Source: Polytrichum commune
Lineage: Eukaryota > Streptophyta > Polytrichopsida > Polytrichales > Polytrichaceae
Reading direction: 5' to 3'
DNA length: 64,000 nucleotides
Assembly: GCA_950295325.1 (NCBI GenBank)
Contig: OX485803.1
Span: 4,526,001-4,590,000 of the forward strand
The translations under genes and the position numbers were made by a program. Under the pieces are notes generated by a model, which saw only the letters and a program-made list of their open reading frames with translations, was not told the DNA's origin and did no database searches. Shown piece by piece: positions 1 through 12,107 of this stretch; positions within the stretch are counted from its first letter, which is position 1, and the number at the start of each line of letters is the position of its first letter.

Positions 1-780
1 CCGGACGCACCGGAATCTCCAAGGGTTGTCAAAAACCTCCAAAAACACAGCATCATCAAAAACCACGCGTAGCAAGAGCGAACACGGCACAAGGGAATAC
101 GTACTTCCGGGGGTGCCGCAACCACAGTCATCCTGCCCGACGCCTAATTCCCTTCCTCCGCAAGGCCCTAAACAAAACACCACCGTCGCAACACCTCACA
201 CACAGAAACCCTAGCCCGATGCGCACACGTCCCCGAGCAGCCCAATTCCTTTCCCACGCACGCGATTGAATTGCCCGATGTCGCTCGCGTATACCTCTGC
301 CTAGGAGACCGCTTAGGTTTCCTCGCTGTCGGGCGAATCCTTGGCCTACACAAGTCTTTGTTGTTGTTGTTGTTGTTGTTGTTGCGACGATGTAACTCGG
401 TTCCAAGGTTAACCTGTCTGTCTGTCTGTCTGTCTGTGTGCGTGTCAAGCAGCGGAACGCTGGCCCTCTTCTGTGTGCGTGTCTCCCTCTCTCTCCCTTT
501 CTCTCTCTCCCTTTCTCTCTCCCACTTTCTCTCTCCCTCCCTCTCTCTCTCTCTCTCTCTTCGTCTTTGTGTGTCTCCGTTGCGGAGCGAAACCCTACCC
601 CTGGGAGAAGGCACCAGGAGGGTAGCGGGGCCGGGCCGGGGATGGGGACAGTGTGCGGTGCGGACCAACGCGGGCCGGGAACCGCTCGCATCGCGGGCGG
701 GGGCGGGGGCCCTGTTCTCCAAAATCCAGATTCTCTTACGGGTAACGTTCTTCGGGAACGGGCGGCTCGTAGGTAGCTAG
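1..780. other. GC-rich, microsatellite-laden segment, possible gene 5' region
   Basis: This segment is much richer in G and C than the DNA to its right. It carries an AAACCCTA telo-box-like motif near 208 and a related AAACCCTA at 590, a form common in plant leaders and promoters. It also holds a long pyrimidine tract at about 480-560. Open frames on both strands are low in complexity (Arg/Glu or Leu/Ser runs from the simple repeats) and I do not believe they are coding. The best reading is the promoter and leader of a gene that leaves the window on the left (minus strand), but a plus-strand leader cannot be excluded. Confidence 0.35.
358..562. repeat. Cluster of microsatellites (TTG)n, (TGTC)n, (CT)n
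   Basis: A run of about eight TTG units at 358-383 is followed by TGTC units at about 415-437 and an interrupted CT/CCCT tract at about 480-562. All lie inside the GC-rich left-edge segment. The pyrimidine tract resembles the CT-rich patches near plant transcription starts. Confidence 0.85.
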
Positions 781-857
781 GTGCCTACTCTTTACCCGTG
801 GAATTGATGTTGGATTTATGGTTAAACGATATCTCCACCGCCATTTCCCATGTACAA

Positions 858-859
<2 letters not shown>

Positions 860-893
<34 letters not shown>
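860..893. repeat. (AAT)n microsatellite
   Basis: About eleven uninterrupted AAT units are seen directly. They lie between the GC-rich left segment and the first SINE. Confidence 0.9.
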
Positions 894-894
<1 letters not shown>

Positions 895-1039
895 CTCATT
901 GGGTGACCCAGTGGTGTCTTCACAACGTAGCATTCTATAGAAAATGAGAGAACATTATAACCGTGAGGCTCTAATCCTCTCTTATGAAAGACTACAACTG
1001 TAGTTGTCCACTTTGCTCATGCGCGTTCATGGTTGTTTA

Positions 1040-1429
1040 GATAGATAGATAGAAGATAGATAGATAGATAGAAACTCCGGTCCCTTTTTAGCAAGGGGCC
1101 GGCGTGAATAAAGTGTCCGTTCGTAATGTCAATGACCCGATGCCCACTGGACAAGGGGACATTGGGGCAATACTACTCTCCCCTTTCGAGGATGGGCACT
1201 ATAGTGACACACTATACTAGTTCCTAGCTAGCCACTAGTGCCTTGAAGATACCGGACATGGTATCCCCCCAAAGGGCTTTGAGGTACCCATACAACAAGG
1301 TCCAAGGACCCCCCACCATAGTTGGGTGGACTAAGGTGGTGAGCACCACGCCGGCATGGGGAATAGAACCCACAACCTCCTCATTGGGGGCCATGAGCCC
1401 TAACCACCAAGCCAAGGCCCGTGGTGCCT
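1040..1429 (-). mobile_element. Complete tRNA-derived SINE with 12-bp target-site duplication
   Basis: Read on the minus strand, the element starts at 1429 with a tRNA-like head. The head has a box A-like stretch (TGGCTTGGTGGTTAGGGC, about 1400-1417) and a box B-like stretch (GGTTCTATTCC, about 1360-1371). The ends of the head, GGCACCACG and CGTGGTGC, can pair like an acceptor stem. A body of about 250 bases follows, then a short 3' stem (GGGACCGGAG paired with a GGCCGGC region), and the element ends in a (TATC)n tail. The sequence CATGGTTGTTTA occurs at 1028-1039 and again at 1430-1441, giving a perfect 12-bp target-site duplication directly against both ends. Boxes, tail and duplication together define a full-length SINE. 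Confidence 0.88.
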
Positions 1430-1441
1430 CATGGTTGTTTA

Positions 1442-3394
1442 CTATACATGTAACCAAACTTTTTCTTGGATTTTGTTCATCTTCTTCTCAAATGCGGGTC
1501 AAGGACCCAAGCTACTCATTTATCACCTAGAATTTTTTACATAACTAATTGACAACTACCCAAATACATCTAGTGTACTAGATTATTTTCAATGCATTCT
1601 AGGGAGCAACTATAGTTAACTAAATGTATATAACATCCACATTGAATGAATTGGACCAAAAATAGTCAGAATAAGTAATGTCCAAGTGTGAACGCAAAGT
1701 GGTTAGGACCAAAGAATTTAAAATCGTTGAAGTCGGAGTTGAGGAAGGTGTGATTTAGGCTCCAAAATCGAAGATTCTCTCATTTTCAATGTAGTGTTGT
1801 AGGGGGGAACACTTTTATCGTTCAATGTTGTGTGAGTGGACAACATCAATAGGAAATTCTACATGAGTCATTTGCCTATGAAAAACAAGTTTAATGTCAA
1901 TATTGATTATGTCATGTCTTTGAAGTGGTCACATGTAGGATAAGTTGTTGTTGAATTAGCTATTCATTATAGAATACCCACAATACAAGTTGGTAAGCAC
2001 CTCACAACCACATGATGCCTCCTAATTTGTCCACTTCCCGCACAAAAAAATCAAGTGTATCATAGCTCATTGAATAATACTTTAGATTATGGAGGATGAT
2101 GGGTGTGGTTTGATTTTTGCAAAGGTGACTAACCCAAATATCATCAAGGCGGGCGGCTAAATCACCGTGTATTACTCACCCACTTAATTAGATTGAATGT
2201 GCTACCAATTAAGAGTAAAAAATAGTGTCTAATTAATGAAGCTAACCAAATTAGCCTCGTCTACCTTAATGCCATAGTGGATTTCACGAAGTTTTGTGGG
2301 CCCCTATGACAAGAGGTTCAAAGTGGCGGAGAGGGATTTGGAAGGTAGCAAGGTTGTGGCGCCCACGCTGTTGGGCCAAGGTCATGTGTTTATTAGGGCC
2401 GCTTTGCACCTAGAGGCTGGGCCAATTCGTTATGTAAGAGGCTTGCAAACCTCCCTTGTGTTGGGCGATTTGAAAATGTTGGGCCCTCTCAAGCAGATGG
2501 CCTAGCATTTTCAGGAAGCTTTCTCTCGCAACCTTCCCCTATATGTAAAACCTCCAAAGTTTTCTCGCAAGCTTATGAGGCGGGGTCTTATACCGCATAA
2601 TGTTCCGTGATGAGACCTTATAAAACACATTTTTTCCGTCACATATAGCATATTTTGAATGAAATAAATTCATCTAGCATGGACATATAAAATATGTATG
2701 GCACTTTAAGCACAATATAATGCCATTGCATGAATGAAAACCTTGGGCTCATGTCCTCTAGCCAGACCTTTATTTACACAAAGCCTCCATTCTCTGGCAT
2801 TATATATCATGTACAACCATAGCATATATTTTTGTATGTTGAAGGCAAGGCACATTATATGCCAAGAATTTCAACCATAAAATTTGACAATGTACCAACC
2901 TTGACTGTTGATCTAAATTCTACATCCAATGGTATGAACCTTCACCTAAGCTTTACCCATGATAGGGCCTTTTGGGAAAGTCTTAATGTTATTACAAGCC
3001 AACCCTCCATATTGACTTTTATTTGCGTGATACCCCACCATCCAGTCGTGATATACCTTAGTGATGTCTTGGTTCAAATAATTAGTTGATTGATTGATGG
3101 GGAACGATGATTAATCGTGCTTTGTTGTACGTAGCATATGAGGTGATGATAATTGAAGTGAACCAACTCCATAGGGAAAATTCGTGTACAAGAGTTACAC
3201 AACTCACGAATGAATTAAATACAAGGGTTAGACAAATCATGAATAAATTGTGCACAAGGGTTAGACAACCCAATTATTAGAATGATATGTGCATGAAAAT
3301 CAAATAGTTCATAATGAAAGATCTCGATGTTGAAGTGAGACAATTCCAACTTGAATATATGGAATGAAGTTGGACAACGACTAGTAGATGGAGT
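1442..3394. other. No gene seen; degenerate AT-rich DNA
   Basis: The frames here are short and match nothing I recognise. A somewhat GC-richer patch at about 2290-2520 holds a 69-codon plus-strand frame without a recognisable motif, and I do not call it a gene. Confidence 0.6.
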
Positions 3395-3397
3395 TTA

Positions 3398-3894
3398 GGG
3401 CCACTTCACACACAAGACTGAGAGTCCATGACCATTGCACTTCAAGCACACTCATTGGTGGAAAAGGCAGAGCTGGTCCAAGTTCTCTTCACGCTATGCT
3501 TGAGGGACCAACATATTATGTGAATGCAAGATGGGTGTAAATGCTACATGGTTTCCTACATGGCATTGAATGGATCGTGTTTCATGGTCATTTGGACTAT
3601 TTTTCAAAACCACCTCTTGGAGATAGGCTTAACACAAAATTGGGAGACCATGGCACTCCGAATGCTCACAACCGTTGATTTATTTTATTTCATCATGTTG
3701 AGGACCCACATGAATAGAAATTCATTGAAATAGCATTTGGTTGAGGGTATGGTCACATATGACTTCACACTACACTAAGGGTCCATGAGCAAACTACATG
3801 ATTTTGGAGGTGTCTTGGGACAACTTTTGGACACTTTCTTTTGGGCTCTCACAATTTCATGATCACGGCTCTTGGCTCGTGTGTGAAGTGGCCC
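3398..3894. mobile_element. Tourist-like (PIF/Harbinger) MITE, family C copy 1
   Basis: The ends are inverted repeats beginning GGGCCACTTCACAC and ending GTGTGAAGTGGCCC. A TTA trinucleotide stands directly outside each end (3395-3397 and 3895-3897), which is the target duplication expected for PIF/Harbinger elements. There is no transposase frame in its 497 bp, so it is non-autonomous. It abuts a second copy of the same family with only the shared TTA between them. Confidence 0.85.
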
Positions 3895-3897
3895 TTA

Positions 3898-4466
3898 GGG
3901 CCACTTCACACACAACGATGAAGGCCCCTGACCATGGCAATGTAAGAGCTCTCATTGGGCGAAAAGGCGGAGACCGTCCAAGTTCACTTCACGCTAGGAG
4001 GTGAAGGCCTAAAAGCCCCAAAAGAAGTTTGTGGATGAAAAGTCTACATGGAGTCCTACATGGCAGGTTGTGGATAAGGGTGCATGGTCTACCCAAATTT
4101 GCGTCAGACCCACCTCCAAGAGGTGGGCCTGATGCAAATTTTGGGAGACCATGATTTTTTTTTTAAAAAAAAATCCAATAGGACAGATTGCAGGGCAAAT
4201 TCCAAGGTAGACAAACACCACCAAGTAATTCTCTTAAATTAATAATGTTTGAGACATATTATATTAAACCAAATCCTCCCTTCTTTTTCCGCCAACAAAA
4301 TATGCAATGGTCCCGCAACATGGTTCATTCTCACTTCACACTATGCTTGAGGGCCCAAGACTACATAAAATGGCTTTCCCAACACCCACGGTACGGCGTT
4401 TGGATGAGAGTCAAGGGTCCACACCATTACAAGGTCACGGCTCTTGGCTCATGTGTGAAGTGGCCC
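3898..4466. mobile_element. Tourist-like (PIF/Harbinger) MITE, family C copy 2
   Basis: It has the same GGGCCACTTCACAC inverted ends as the preceding element, with TTA at 3895-3897 and 4467-4469. The 569-bp interior contains a foldback around 4098-4135 (CCCACCTCC / GGAGGTGGG). Interior sequence is shared with copies near 38.2 and 48.2 kb, so this is one dispersed family. Confidence 0.87.
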
Positions 4467-4694
4467 TTAGAATGAGTAGTCTTTACGAGTGCTTTAATTC
4501 TCATGACAGATCCTTTCCATGATTGCAAATAAACTTAGACCAACCGGAAGCAACACCATAATTAGCTTTAAAGTTGTCTCTCTCTCCCACACATCCAGGC
4601 CTTGTAAATAATTACAATTGTGTTCCTTCAAACTTGATTGCCATGTTTTTTCAATAGGTTCAATAAAATGTTGTGTACTTGCTATTTCGTGATA

Positions 4695-5638
4695 CCGTAG
4701 TTTAATAGCAGGTTCGGCACAAAATAATTCTAAAAATGGATGCCTAAAATTTTGGAATATTATTGGCATTTTTTGCCGAATATAAAATTAATTATTTTTC
4801 AAAATTGCCAAAAAGTAAGAAATTTTTACTTCTCACTAGAGTTTTACTTACAGTGGAAGCATATGTGAATTTTGAAGGAGAGAAGCTGTTCCTTTTGTAA
4901 TCAAGCTCACTTACATTAGTCCACAAAGAATATGGGTTAAGAAGTAGCAAGACTCTAGGTGAGGCTTTTCAAATGTGTTGTACACAAATTTTTGGAGTCC
5001 AATTGAGCATAGAAGATGAAGTTTTATAGAATTTTGTCCAACTAACAAAAGTTGAGAAATCAATTCTTCTTCCACCTCCAACAAGTTTTGTGTCAAAATA
5101 AGTCTTTATGCAAAAGATATGGACAAAACATTACAGCCGTGTAAAGATCACAAAATTAAAATGCGTTCATAACAGGTTTTTCGGAGCTCATTTGTGCATA
5201 GAAGATCAACTTTTTTGGAATTTTGTTAGTCTAAGAAAAGTTTAGAAATCAAGTAATCTTTCACCTCCAACAAATTTTATGTCATTTGAAGACTCTATGC
5301 AAAAATTATGCGTGTTATAAAAATGAAGTCTAACTAGGTGCTTCACCTCAAAGTTTACATATCCCATATGCATTGTTGAACACAACTCCACTCTACTTGC
5401 ATAAAGCACAGAGCATTCTCAACTCTTCACTCACATCTTACTTGTCATTCAATGCAAGAGAGATGTACAAGATATAAGCTTAAATAGAAATTTTAAAATG
5501 AATTTAAGCCAAAATTTTAAAAATTAAAAGAGAAAATTGCTGAAAATGTGAATATACTATTTTTAGGTGCCGAACCTACTTTTTGAACTTTAATTAAATA
5601 TTAGGCAGCAAGTTGCCGAACCTGCTAGTAAACTACGG
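4695..5638. mobile_element. TIR element of unknown superfamily, about 944 bp
   Basis: The 25-base ends at 4695-4719 and 5614-5638 are inverted copies with one mismatch (CCGTAGTTTA and GCAGGTTCGGCA parts identical). Inside, two diverged direct copies of about 140 bp lie at about 4990-5140 and 5175-5310. No target duplication or transposase frame is visible. Confidence 0.55.
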
Positions 5639-5709
5639 TGTTGTAAAATTTGTATTTTCTTTTCCTTTTGTATGATCAATACTTCTCAAACTCGTTGAGA
5701 TGCGAGCCA

Positions 5710-5916
5710 GATAGATAGATAGAAACTCCGGTCCCTGGGGTAGGGGCCGGCGTGAATAAAGTGTCCGTTCGTAATGCCAATAACCCGATGCCCGTAGGAC
5801 AAAGGGAAATTGGGGCTATACTACTCTCCCCTTTCGAGGATGGACACTATAGTAGTCACAAACCGAATAAAGAAAGCTAGCTGCAACTGGCAGTCGTTTA
5901 CTATTGTTTTGTTGGT
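5710..5916 (-). mobile_element. 5'-truncated SINE copy of the same family
   Basis: This is the 3' half of the SINE at 1040-1429 in the same orientation: the shared body, the GGTCCC/GGGGCCGGCG stem region and the (TATC)n tail. The tRNA head is missing. ATGCGAGCCA occurs at 5700-5709 and 5917-5926. This 10-bp target duplication fits reverse transcription that stopped early. Confidence 0.82.
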
Positions 5917-6061
5917 ATGCGAGCCACAAAATATACAATGTGTTTCAAATTATATTACAATTTTGTGATCGTTTTAAGTTTGCCAACCCAGTTGATGTTT
6001 GATGTATGGTAAGAGCATCTCTGTTGCTATTGTTTATACATGTGGGGTTGCTTAACATTTA

Positions 6062-6635
6062 GGGCATGTTTACATCATGGACTATGAAGTTGTCCCACAT
6101 CAGAGGGTCACAGTAGGTCACGTTTCATGGTCAAACATATGATCAGAACAAAAAATAATAATTTTTAAAGGCTTTGGGCCCCTCACTAGATGTAAACCAC
6201 AAATGGGCCAAGAGGAGTGACCATGGACCAAAAAATGGTAGTGTTTATTCTTTTAATATATGCCCATAAAGAGCAATTATTATTATTATTTATTAAATTT
6301 TCCTTCTCCCCTTTTTCATCCCTTCTATCCTCTTAACTACAGTATCATCTTTGCCAAACAAGTAAATAAATATCTAAACAACATTTCTCTGCCATGGTCC
6401 CCTAACTTTTGCAACGAGAGAACCTCTATTGCCTCTATCACCACAAAACCCGTTGGACCATAACATTGGACATTGTATTCCTTAAAATAGGCCTTTTGGG
6501 GACTTCAAGCTCCATGGTTAGTCTAACAATTGTTTCTTGATGTGAACCGAAGTGGTCATGGGACGAATTTAACAACCAATCACAAATTTTAGGGGACCAA
6601 GGAACAACTTCATGGCCCGTAATAAAAACAACCCC
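6062..6635. mobile_element. Tourist-like MITE, family F copy 1
   Basis: The ends are inverted repeats of about 35 bases: GGGCATGTTTACATCATGG on the left, and its diverged complement ending CAACCCC on the right. TTA flanks both sides (6059-6061 and 6636-6638). The 574-bp interior has a pyrimidine-rich centre and no transposase. A second, more decayed copy is at 49964-50463. Confidence 0.82.
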
Positions 6636-6638
6636 TTA

Positions 6639-9600
6639 TTAGCCCAATTTTTTTTGTATATTTTGGTGAGAGTTTTTTTTAACCTCCTTGTTTCTTGCAA
6701 AAAATGAAAGTGACACTTGTAAGATGGTTGTAACTTTTTATATATATATAGACAGATAGATAGATATGTATCGATTGTATGTTGAAGATCTTATGTAAGC
6801 TTGAGGCATCTATAACCAATAAAACATGAGAGTTTGCATATGTTCAGGATTAATAGGCATGGACTATTTTTCTTGCCACAATAAACATATCATAAGGATA
6901 ATGAAAAATTATTTAAAAAATCATGAATATGGAAATTGCTACAATTTTTGAAACAACGAAGTTTACTACAACACATATTCAATCTATTGGTTATCCCATA
7001 ACTGCTCATCTAGATGTTAATTACCAGCTACCGCAAGTGCTAAAACTTATATCAGGACGATTGATCACAAGCCACCACCACATAAATCTTAACCCTTGTC
7101 GCTTAAAAAATATAGACCAACAACAACTCTCATCCCATATTGGCATTGCAAGTACCCTAGTAAACAATTAAATGGACCCGGTCAACTATGGGTTCCTCAA
7201 CCCTATCCTTATGTGAATACTCAAAATCATGGTCAACGGATATTATCAAATGAATGCTTCATTTTAATTGAAGAATTTTGACAATAGTTGCAAGATTATA
7301 TCATAATTTCAAATGGTTATCAACTTTAGGCAATTCTCAGATGGCCACTCACTTCACATGCACTCATTTCAAAAAACAGTGTTAATTCTTGATTCTCTCT
7401 TGCCGATACATATTTGTGTTCCTTGCAAAGTTTTTTAATAATTATATTACTTTTCAAGATATAGATTTGGTGAGTTACCTAATAGATTGTACATTTTAAA
7501 ATTCAAGTAAGACTATGTATACTACGGAAGCAGTGGATGAGTGGTGGCAGGAACGGAGGAGATCATGGGAGGAGGGTTACATCGGTCAAATCCGACAGTC
7601 GAGAAAGCACAGGCAAAGTGGCCTCACCAAAAGCCAAAAGTTGCTTTCATCGCCCATAGACTTCTTCTCGATTAGGATATTATTAATAATAATTTAATTA
7701 AACATATGACATCATCATACAATATATTGGTCTATACCAATGATTGTTTGTTAAGAATTTATGAGCCATACTTATTTAATTATATTTGAAATTTAGTGCT
7801 CCATAAACCATGATGGTTTGGGGAATATTTATTATAATATGCCATTACAACATTGTGTGCATATATATAATAATACTTTACATATATATACCATATATAA
7901 ACTTGTGTTATTTCTAATTGTTTATGGTATGAATTGCATGGATTCAATCACATGAAAGTATCCAAAGTAAACTATCTAGTGCATTCTGGAAGACCTTGGA
8001 CATTTGACGTGTTGAGGTGTTCATACCTACTAGAGTAGAAATTACGTGTGGTAGGGATACTCTTGGAGTCAAAAAGTTATTGGGGTTACACACTTTTCCT
8101 CCCTTCCACTTGGGCCCAACCTAGTGGTCCCAAAGGTCGGTCCTCGAAAGCCATGCAATTCAATAAACTTGGGGGCAATCATGATGGCCGGGTTGGCAGT
8201 AGCTTGGAAATTCAAGCTTGTCATGAGTAAGTAGCCAAATGCATAGATCTTGTTAAATAGGATGATCCAACCGGGGTTTCAAGTGGCATGTGTTGGTAGT
8301 CCATCCTATGGAATGTACTGTTGTTGGAGCACTAAACGTTAACTCCCCCTTAACCCTTATTATCCCCAAGGTTTTGTGTATCATCAAGATCAGGTAGGGC
8401 CTTGCTGCACTCAACGTTTTGGTTACCATAACCATCACCTAACTGGATCCTTTACCCAACATGAAACTTGGGTTTTGGTCGAGATGGGCAAGTTGTCGGC
8501 ATAAGTGCTTGTTCGCACTATCAAGGCAAAATAGTTATATGGTTGTGAATTATGGGACTTCGCATCATATACTTCATTGCTACAACATGGACAACGCATT
8601 TACATATTTAGAAATCTAGTTCACACTCGCTGATGAAGATGGCAATGGTTCATATTTGAGCTTTGGACCTTTGGCTTGAGAGCTTGAAAGCTAGTGCAAA
8701 ACTTGTCAAAAATCACCACAATTTGGATCATGAAGCAATATTCCCTTCCCAAATACGGACATGTGTTAAAGTGCTCAAGCATAGGTGGGATTGAGGTGTT
8801 TCCTTGGCAACCTTTGCACACACTGTGCGGATTTCAATCTATGCTCGTTGAATTTTGGGTTGTGTGATCAACAATCATCTCTTTGGATGCCCCAAACCCA
8901 CAATGCAATCAATTGGGTTTTTGGAGGCATTATGCATACTTTTTGATAGAGTGCATGAATTCATGACCACTTGTGAGAAGCTACATAAATCAAGAGGGAT
9001 CATGTGTTTATTTCAGATAAATGTGTGGACATTGCAGTGAGGCCACTCATATGGCACAACCTCTTTGTAGTTTTGGGATGCAATCTAGCAATAATATGCT
9101 CCACATGTTGGCTCATGTGGCTCGCCATGGCACAATTCTCATTTTATCAAGCCTTTGCCTCATTCATCACTTTCACCAATAAACCTACCTCCAAAATTCC
9201 ATTTATCATGCTCTTTGTGCTTGAGACTCAAAAATGGACTCCTTGCTCCAACTTCCTTCCATCTATCACACAACCAAGTCTTGAATTATTTGTTGATGCA
9301 TATAAAAATTATGTTAAGAAAAAAAAAAAAACCAGTTTACACAAACAAGAAGCTACACCCATTGAACTTGCAATAATTAAGAAGCTACATGAATTGAACT
9401 CGACAACAAGGGTTTGATGGCTTACAATGTTTGATGGTGACATTTTAAAAGAGCATTGTGTGTGCATAGAAACATAACATTCACTACAAGAAACCACAAC
9501 TTTCATAATCATTCATACGATTCCATAGTGTACGTAATCACATACGTTGATCTTAACAAACTCTACATATTGTCACAACTCAAGCATATTGTTGCACTTG

Positions 9601-10859
9601 TTCTTCACATTTGTTGCATCCAAAGACTTCCAAAAGGCGCATAGATCTTGAAAGGCTCTAATTTCAAGCCACTCGTGACATGCACTTGGATTCCATCAAT
9701 GACAAACTCGTCAACAATCATAGATTTTCATAACAATGTGAGCATCTTATTATGAAAACTCATGTTCAAATCCAAGAGAATATGAGCCCAACATACCATG
9801 GTACCAAACCTCAAGTTCAAGATTGTGTCAAACACTAAACATCTCTAGCATGCAAACAATTCGATATCATCCATACTAACATTCCAAAAACACTTGCACT
9901 TTGGAACTTCACCCTTATAGTCTCCAAACTTTTGCAACATCCATGTAAGAATTGAAATCATGTTAAGTTCCTACTAAATTGCATCACCAAATTGTTGCTT
10001 GACCAAAGAATTTCATCTAGATTGCATTGCATGTTGCGGCCTCCGTGTCTCAAACTTTAGTGACCGCATATGAAGGATTCGGCAAATTGTTTTCCATTGC
10101 AACCTTGGCACACAATCTAGCTTTTGACCCTCTAGACATTGCAATAGAGATTCGGCTCAACCCAAAATTGGGAGCGCATGGACATGGTCCTACCAAGTGC
10201 AAGGTTGAAGGTTTGACATTATCAAACTTTTGTCCTCACATCGGCGAAATGCCTTAAATTGCACATTGCCAAGATGAAAGGCTAAGAGAATAGGACTAAC
10301 ATGCATGAGCACAACAATTGTATGAGAGCTCGGGTGATTCTCCGATGCCTTGGTGCACCTTATATCCACCCCTCGCTCATTGGTTGTTATCGATCTTTGA
10401 TTCCAAATGCCCACGAGCACAAAAAGGCAAGCTGTGAGAGCCAGGAAGCTACACCAAACAACCTCATTCAATGACCCCTCTCCTAGGCTCATGCTTCTAA
10501 CAAAGTCATTGCATCCACAAAATAATTCTTCCCCTGACAATCGTCCATTTTACGTCGATTCACCAAGCTATAATATTGATCTACAACCCTTCATTGTGAT
10601 CTTGTGGTCTTGTGGTCTTTTTTAAAGCGTCCCCTAACCAATGAGGGATTTGGTCACACAAGTGCAAACCACCCTCTAACACAATCCCGACATGTTCATA
10701 GCATGTGTGCAAACCGGTTGGCCACATGTTCATCCCAAACACCCTTATAAAGTGAGTTTTGCAAGCTTGCTTCTATGAAACACTCATGAAGCAAACTTCT
10801 TGTTACAAAGCTAAAAAACACATCCTAAGTGCATAGTTGGAGGTCCTTTTAAGAAGATA
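6639..10859. other. No gene supported; AT-rich, possibly decayed coding pieces
   Basis: A TA/GATA-type simple repeat lies at about 6739-6768. The longest plus-strand frame (9004-9417) has a lysine run and no recognisable motif, and I read it as chance. A minus-strand stretch at about 8621-8821 has closely spaced cysteines (CKGCQGN, then CPY) that might be the remnant of a zinc-binding protein, but frames around it are broken. No RNA gene is seen. Confidence 0.5.
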
Positions 10860-10919
10860 TTATTGTTGTTGTTGTTGTTGTTGTTGTTGGGGGAAGGGGG
10901 AAGGGGGAAGGGGGGAGGA
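10860..10919. repeat. (TTG)n followed by (GGGGAA)n
   Basis: About nine TTG units run directly into four GGGGAA-like units. Both are seen directly. Confidence 0.9.
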
Positions 10920-11710
10920 AGAAGTGTAAATACTTTATATTGATGTTTCGAAAAACAATTTGAGTTTTGAAATACTTTATATTGATTATTTATAGTTATC
11001 TATTGAGCTCATAGCCAACTGGTGAACACATTTCTAAACATAATTGCTACATTCACAAAACATAATATTGAATTCAATCCTCAAGTGGTGTTGGTCTCCA
11101 AAGAATAGTTGTTAGAAATAGATTAATCTATTCCATCAAACGCAATATAATAACAAATTGGAATCCTTTATATATAAAATTTGAAATAATTATAATTAAA
11201 TGATCCATTGAAATGTACTCTCTTTCTTTCAAATTTGGTATGCGTATCACCAAGATAATTTATATATATATGACAAAATATATAAAAATTACATGGTTTT
11301 GGAGTGCAATCCGATAACTTGGATGTGTTCTAATCCGGGTTTAACTTACTCGGACCTAACTCTCCGGACTAATCAAATGCCTCAAATTTCTAGGCACACA
11401 CCTTATCTCAATGAGGAGGTTTTGACAAGACCTTATAAGTCGCCAACAAGGGTGGTCGATCCAAGACCACAATGTCCAATAGGATCAATTCTACAAGCTA
11501 GTGATCTACCATTTCCATGGTCGTGGGAAGCTTTGTTTGACATGTCGAGACGTTTGAGGGTGGCGTTCATGGGGCACTCTTCCCAAGATCTACATGGAAG
11601 CCATCGTATTGAACTTATAGTGGTTGGTTGGAAGTGGATGCACGGAGATTATTGTTGGTTCCACACACCTTGAAATTTGGTCCATGGAGTGCTTCATTCA
11701 ACTCTTGTGA
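10920..11710. other. No gene seen
   Basis: The DNA is AT-rich with short TA runs near 11265. A 126-codon plus-strand frame at 11293-11673 has ordinary composition but no motif, no neighbouring exon and no splice context, so it is left uncalled. Confidence 0.5.
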
Positions 11711-12107
11711 GGCGGAATAGAAGTGCCGGCTCACATGGGATCCCAAGTCCTAAGCCCCAGTTCATTTGAGGTCAATCCATGCAATCTTTTGTTGTTGAAA
11801 GCATGGAAGTTGGGACTTCTCACTTCATACAAGGTCCCAAGTATGATATGAATGTCTACGTGGCAACACATTTGGGAGTTGAGGGTCATGACTTGTGTTC
11901 AGAGTTTGGTTGAGCTAAAAACTAGACCTAACTTTCAACGCAAGTCCCAAAAAGAATTACATCAAGTAATAAACACATGACTTTAATGGATTTAAACCAT
12001 GTTTTAATTGTTTATCAAGGCTCAAGAGTTGGAACTTTGCCTCCATGTTGGGACTTGCTGGCATGAGTGGGACTTGGGACTTGGGACGACATGCGATCCT
12101 ACCCTAA
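11711..12107. mobile_element. Decayed MITE, family D
   Basis: The left end (GCCGGCTCACATGGGATCCC) and the right end (repeated GGGACTTGG before a degenerate terminus) resemble the family D element at 31344-31614, including its repeated CCCAAGT words. Both ends are mutated and no target duplication can be read. Confidence 0.5.

Noticed and set aside
128-722. Minus-strand frames of 184-187 codons rich in Arg and Glu
   Set aside because: They are translations of CT, TGTC and TTG microsatellites in two frames at once; no domain, and composition follows the repeats.
9004-9417. 137-codon plus-strand frame
   Set aside because: No recognisable motif, a lysine run from an A-tract and surrounding decayed DNA. 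Frames of this length are expected by chance in 64 kb.
9482-9500. CACTACAAGAAACCACAAC as the left end of a CACTA element
   Set aside because: A single short match without subterminal repeats or a right end at a plausible distance.
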